Part shown: positions 5,597-8,395 of the stretch, one piece after another
Position numbering within the stretch: position 1 is the first letter of the stretch
Layout: the number at the start of each line of letters is the position of its first letter
DNA from: Pseudofrankia nepalensis
GTDB lineage: Bacteria; Actinomycetota; Actinomycetes; Frankiales; Frankiaceae
Direction: 5' to 3' (one strand)
DNA length: 8,395 nt
Assembly: GCF_016786305.1 (NCBI RefSeq)
Contig: NZ_JADWYV010000359.1
The notes under the pieces: model-generated
What the model was told of the DNA's origin: nothing
What the model saw: only the letters and a program-made list of their open reading frames with translations
The model's database searches: none
Position numbers and translations under genes: made by a program

Positions 5597-8302
5597 CTAG
5601 GTGTCCATGCCGGCCGTGACGCGGCCGTCGGCGAGGCCGTCGGCGAGGCCGTCGGCGAGGCCGAGGCCGGCGGCGCCCAGCTCGGCGCCGCGCGCCCGTT
5701 CCACGGCGAACCGGTCCTCCCCCAGGGCCGCGCGCGCCGCCGCGGTGGCCCGGGCGACGTCGGCCCGCTCGGTCGGGGTCGCCGGCAGCCCCGTCGACAC
5801 GCGCAGCTCGGCGGCGGCTCCGAGCAGCCGGGCCGCCCGGACGGCCGCGCCCGCCGCCGCCTCGACGGCGGCGACGCCCTCCAGCGCGCCCGCGAGGTCG
5901 CGGGGGGCGTCGAGCGCCCGCGCGACGACGACCGCCTCGGCGTGCGCGGCCCCGGCGGCGGCCAGGTCGCCCCGCAGCTCGGCCACGTGGCCCTGCTCGA
6001 CGAGCAGGAGCGGCAGCTGCATCGCCGGGCGTTCCGGCGTGCCGTGGCGACGGGACTCGGCGACCAGCTCGGCCAGGGCCGTCTCCGCCTCGTCGAGGCG
6101 CCCCGCGTGCCGCGCGGACATGGCGAGCCCCATCCGGGCGAACGTCGTGCCCAGCTGGAAGTCCTGCTCGGCGGCGAGACGCAGGGCCTGCTCGCAGTGC
6201 CGCCGGGCGGCGTCGTGCTCCCCGCGCTGCAGCAGGAACCAGCCAAGCCATGCCAGGCGCACGCAGGCGTCCGGCCACAGGCTCAGCTCGACCGCCAGTT
6301 CCAGACCCTCGCGCTGCAGCCGCGTCGCCCGCTCGTAGTCACCGATCAGCTCGGCGTGCCCGCCCAGCCATTCGGTCGCCTGGAGGAGGCCCCAGTGGTC
6401 CCCGACGGCCCGGAACAGCTCGGCCGAGCGCCCGGCGGCGCGTGCCACGCCCGCGTGGTCGCCATGGGTGTGCGCGATCTTGGCGAGGGTGGCCAGCGCC
6501 GCGGCCTGCCCCCACTGGTCCCCGGACTGTTCGCAGGTCCGCAGCGCCCGCGTGACCAGCTCGGTGCTGGCGGGGACGTCGCCGTGCTCCAGCTCGGCGT
6601 AGCCGAGGAACCACTCGGCCCGCGCGCGCCGCGCTGGATCGTCGATGTCGTCGAACACCCGCGCCGCGGCCCGGGTGATCTCCTCCCCGCCGGCATGGGC
6701 ATCCCGCAGCAGCGCGAAGCCGGCGTGCCAGGCCGCCACCTGGGCGCGCAGCGAGGCGAGGCCCTCCGCGCCCCGACCGGCGGCGCCGACGACGGCCCCG
6801 GTGGCCGCGAACCAGCGGGTGGCCTCCGCCAGCCGGCCGCGCAGGAACCAGTACCAGGCCAGCGCGTCCGCGAGCCGCAGCGCGCCGGCGGCCGAGCCGC
6901 GGCGCACCTCGTGGTCGAGCGCGCCCCGGAGGTTGGCGGCCTCGGTGTCGAGGACGCGCAGCCACCGCCGCTGGTCGGGGCCGCGCAGCGCGGGCGCGGC
7001 CCGGCGGGCGAGCCGGGCGTAGCAGGCGGCGTGGCGGCGGCGCGTCCGCTCCAGCTCACCGGCGTCGCGCAGCCGGTCGACGCAGTAGGCGGCGACCGAC
7101 TCCAGCAGGCGGTACCGGGGCTCGTCGCCCGGGCGCTCGTCCAGCACGACAAGCGAGCGGTCGACCAGGCGGCCCAGCAGGTCGAGCACGTCGGGCTCGT
7201 CGACGCCGTCCCCCGCGCAGACCGCTTCGGCCGCTTCCAGGGTCGCGCCGTCGTGGTGGACGGCGAGCCGCCGCAGCACCGCCCGCTCGGCCTCGGGCAG
7301 CAGGTCCCAGCTCCAGTCGATCATGGCGAGCAGGGTCCGCTGGCGCGGTGGGGCGCCCCGGTAGCCGGTCGCCAGCAGCCGGAACCGGTCGTCGAGCCGG
7401 GCGACCAGCCCGTCGACTCCAAGCGTGCGCACCCGGGTCGCGGCCAGCTCCAGGGCGAGCGGTATGCCGTCGAGCCGCCGGCACAGCAGCGCGACCGCCG
7501 GCGCGGTCCGCGCGTCCAGCCGGAAGCCCGGGGCGGCGGCCGTCGCCCGGGCCGTGAACAGGCGGACGGACGCGTATCCGGCGATGTCGGCGGGGTCGGC
7601 CTCGGGCGCGCGGCCCGCGGTCGCGGGCCGGCCGGCCGCGGCGAGGCCGGCAGGGACCGAGCCGGCGGGAACCGAGCCGACAGGACCGGCAGGGGCCGCG
7701 GGCGCGCGCGGCGCCGGCGGGACGTCGAGCGGAGGGACGGACCAGACGACCTCACCGGCCAGCCCCAGCGGCTCCCGGCTGGTCGCGAGGATCCGCGGGC
7801 CGGGCGCCGCCTTCAGCAGCCGCTCGGCGAACGCGGCGACCTCGTCGATGACGTGCTCGCAGTTGTCCAGGACGAGCAGCGCGCGCCGGTCGCGCAGCGC
7901 GCCGGCGAGCCGGTCCGTAGCCGTCGCCGGCCGGCCGGCCGCGGCCGTCTCCCGGATGTCCAGGGCCGTCAGGGCGAGCTCGGCCAGGTCGTCCACCGGC
8001 TCCGGCCCGGCGATCGCGCCACCGAGGCCGGCCGCGCCGAGCGGACCGCCGCCGCTCCCCCGCCCGCGCGGGTCGAAGCCGCCGAGCTCGACGAGCCACG
8101 CGCCGTGGGCGAACTCGCCGACGAGCTGACGGGCGGTCTCCAGCGCCAGGCTGGTCTTGCCGACGCCGCCGGAACCGACGAGGGTCACCAGCCGCGACGT
8201 CGTCACCAGCGCCCGCAGGTCACCGACCGCCGCCGACCGCCCGATGAGCTCGGTGAGCGCCGCGGGCAGGTTCGACGCCGGCCGTTCGGCGAGGTCGGGC
8301 AT
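5597..8302 (-). CDS. NB-ARC/AfsR-type regulatory NTPase with helical-repeat C-terminus (5' end probably outside window)
   Basis: The 901-residue frame starts NLPAALTELIGR (11-22), the usual entry to the NTPase domain of BTAD/SARP and LuxR-family regulators. It has Walker A GSGGVGKT (43-50), Walker B LLVLDNCEH (142-150), the ATSREPL sensor (173-179), DGIPLALELAATRV (278-291) and TLLAMIDWSWDLL (323-335). From about 430 it is alanine-rich helical repeats of TPR type, ending in a LLGAAAELR block (826-834) seen at the end of such regulators. There is no C-terminal LuxR helix-turn-helix. Full-length relatives carry an N-terminal DNA-binding BTAD module; here the ATG at 8302 has no ribosome binding site and the frame continues without a stop to 8395, so the gene probably starts beyond the window. 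Odd features are glycine-rich (about 76-100) and Ala/Pro/Gly-rich (about 187-233) insertions inside the NTPase domain and a C-terminal GLAD repeat. Known relatives switch on specialised metabolism; the target here is unknown. Confidence 0.85.
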   Translation of the reverse strand: MPDLAERPASNLPAALTELIGRSAAVGDLRALVTTSRLVTLVGSGGVGKTSLALETARQLVGEFAHGAWLVELGGFDPRGRGSGGGPLGAAGLGGAIAGPEPVDDLAELALTALDIRETAAAGRPATATDRLAGALRDRRALLVLDNCEHVIDEVAAFAERLLKAAPGPRILATSREPLGLAGEVVWSVPPLDVPPAPRAPAAPAGPVGSVPAGSVPAGLAAAGRPATAGRAPEADPADIAGYASVRLFTARATAAAPGFRLDARTAPAVALLCRRLDGIPLALELAATRVRTLGVDGLVARLDDRFRLLATGYRGAPPRQRTLLAMIDWSWDLLPEAERAVLRRLAVHHDGATLEAAEAVCAGDGVDEPDVLDLLGRLVDRSLVVLDERPGDEPRYRLLESVAAYCVDRLRDAGELERTRRRHAACYARLARRAAPALRGPDQRRWLRVLDTEAANLRGALDHEVRRGSAAGALRLADALAWYWFLRGRLAEATRWFAATGAVVGAAGRGAEGLASLRAQVAAWHAGFALLRDAHAGGEEITRAAARVFDDIDDPARRARAEWFLGYAELEHGDVPASTELVTRALRTCEQSGDQWGQAAALATLAKIAHTHGDHAGVARAAGRSAELFRAVGDHWGLLQATEWLGGHAELIGDYERATRLQREGLELAVELSLWPDACVRLAWLGWFLLQRGEHDAARRHCEQALRLAAEQDFQLGTTFARMGLAMSARHAGRLDEAETALAELVAESRRHGTPERPAMQLPLLLVEQGHVAELRGDLAAAGAAHAEAVVVARALDAPRDLAGALEGVAAVEAAAGAAVRAARLLGAAAELRVSTGLPATPTERADVARATAAARAALGEDRFAVERARGAELGAAGLGLADGLADGLADGRVTAGMDT
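5625..5660 (-). repeat. Three 12-bp tandem repeats encoding GLAD
   Basis: The plus-strand unit CCGTCGGCGAGG occurs three times without a mismatch, followed by a partial copy. In the NTPase gene it encodes three successive Leu-Ala-Asp-Gly units close to the C-terminus (residues 882-893). Being a multiple of three, copy changes by slippage would keep the frame. Confidence 0.85.
7616..7678 (-). repeat. Low-complexity insertion with internal duplications in the NTPase gene
   Basis: This stretch encodes GSVPA twice in tandem (residues 209-218, 15-bp units) and then AAAGRPATA (221-229). The same nine residues occur at 120-128 (7919-7945) with nearly the same codons around the GGCCGGCCGG core. The segment separates the ATSREPL motif from the VRLF segment, where family members usually have a short linker. 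Confidence 0.6.
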
Positions 8303-8395
8303 GTGCGCCGCGGGGGGCGCCCGCCCGGGGGGCCCCCGGGGGGAGGGCGCGGGCCGCCGCGGGGGCGCGGTGCGGGGGGGGGGGGGGCGCGGGCC
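8303..8395 (-). other. Extreme-GC edge segment, probable proline/arginine-rich linker of the NTPase gene
   Basis: The NTPase frame reads through all 93 bases without a stop, as a Pro/Arg/Ala-rich chain such as a flexible linker between domains. It contains a run of 14 G (8374-8387) and other G runs, so base count and therefore frame may be unreliable here. No ribosome binding site or promoter is visible. Confidence 0.5.

Noticed and set aside
4582..6246. Long minus-strand open frame covering both reductase genes and the NTPase end
   Set aside because: It is a frame shadow: Pro/Arg/Ser runs over the NTPase gene and no recognisable domains, while the other frames contain clear families.

Overview
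The window is very GC-rich DNA (above 70% by eye) with frequent GTG/ATG starts, GGAGG-type ribosome binding sites, a PAS-PP2C phosphatase and an AfsR/SARP-style NTPase. This points to a high-GC actinomycete (Streptomyces, Frankia, Pseudonocardia or a relative). The genus cannot be fixed from this sequence. There are no rRNA, tRNA, CRISPR, transposase or phage genes.

Layout. (1) 14-574, minus: small four-helix membrane protein of unknown function. (2) 575-885: non-coding gap. (3) 886-2118 (or 2151), minus: PAS domain, coiled coil and SpoIIE-type PP2C phosphatase. (4) 2119-2324: gap that holds a GC hairpin and a short translatable stretch resembling the DUF222/13E12 family, possibly a gene relic. 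(5) 2325-3761, minus: FAD-linked oxidase of the 6-hydroxynicotine oxidase/berberine-bridge type with a mono-covalent histidyl-FAD signature. (6) 3762-4216: divergent control region with a perfect 8-3-8 palindrome. (7) 4217-4783 and 4858-5400, plus: two different proteins of the dihydrofolate reductase/RibD C-terminal fold in tandem. (8) 5401-5596: convergent gap with a 12-bp stem-loop. (9) 5597-8302, minus: large NB-ARC-type NTPase with a helical-repeat C-terminal half. Its reading frame stays open to the window edge, so it is probably the C-terminal part of a longer BTAD/SARP-type regulator.

How the genes may work together. The oxidase and the two reductase-fold proteins flank one divergent control region and could answer to one regulator, but no regulator gene is next to the palindrome. 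The phosphatase and the membrane protein lie downstream of the oxidase on the same strand, separated by gaps of about 200 and 311 bases, so they are probably independent units. The NTPase converges on the reductase pair and looks like a separate regulatory locus. I found no clear new multi-gene system. The items most worth a second look are the operator-like palindrome, the possible DUF222 relic, and the open 5' end and low-complexity insertions of the NTPase.
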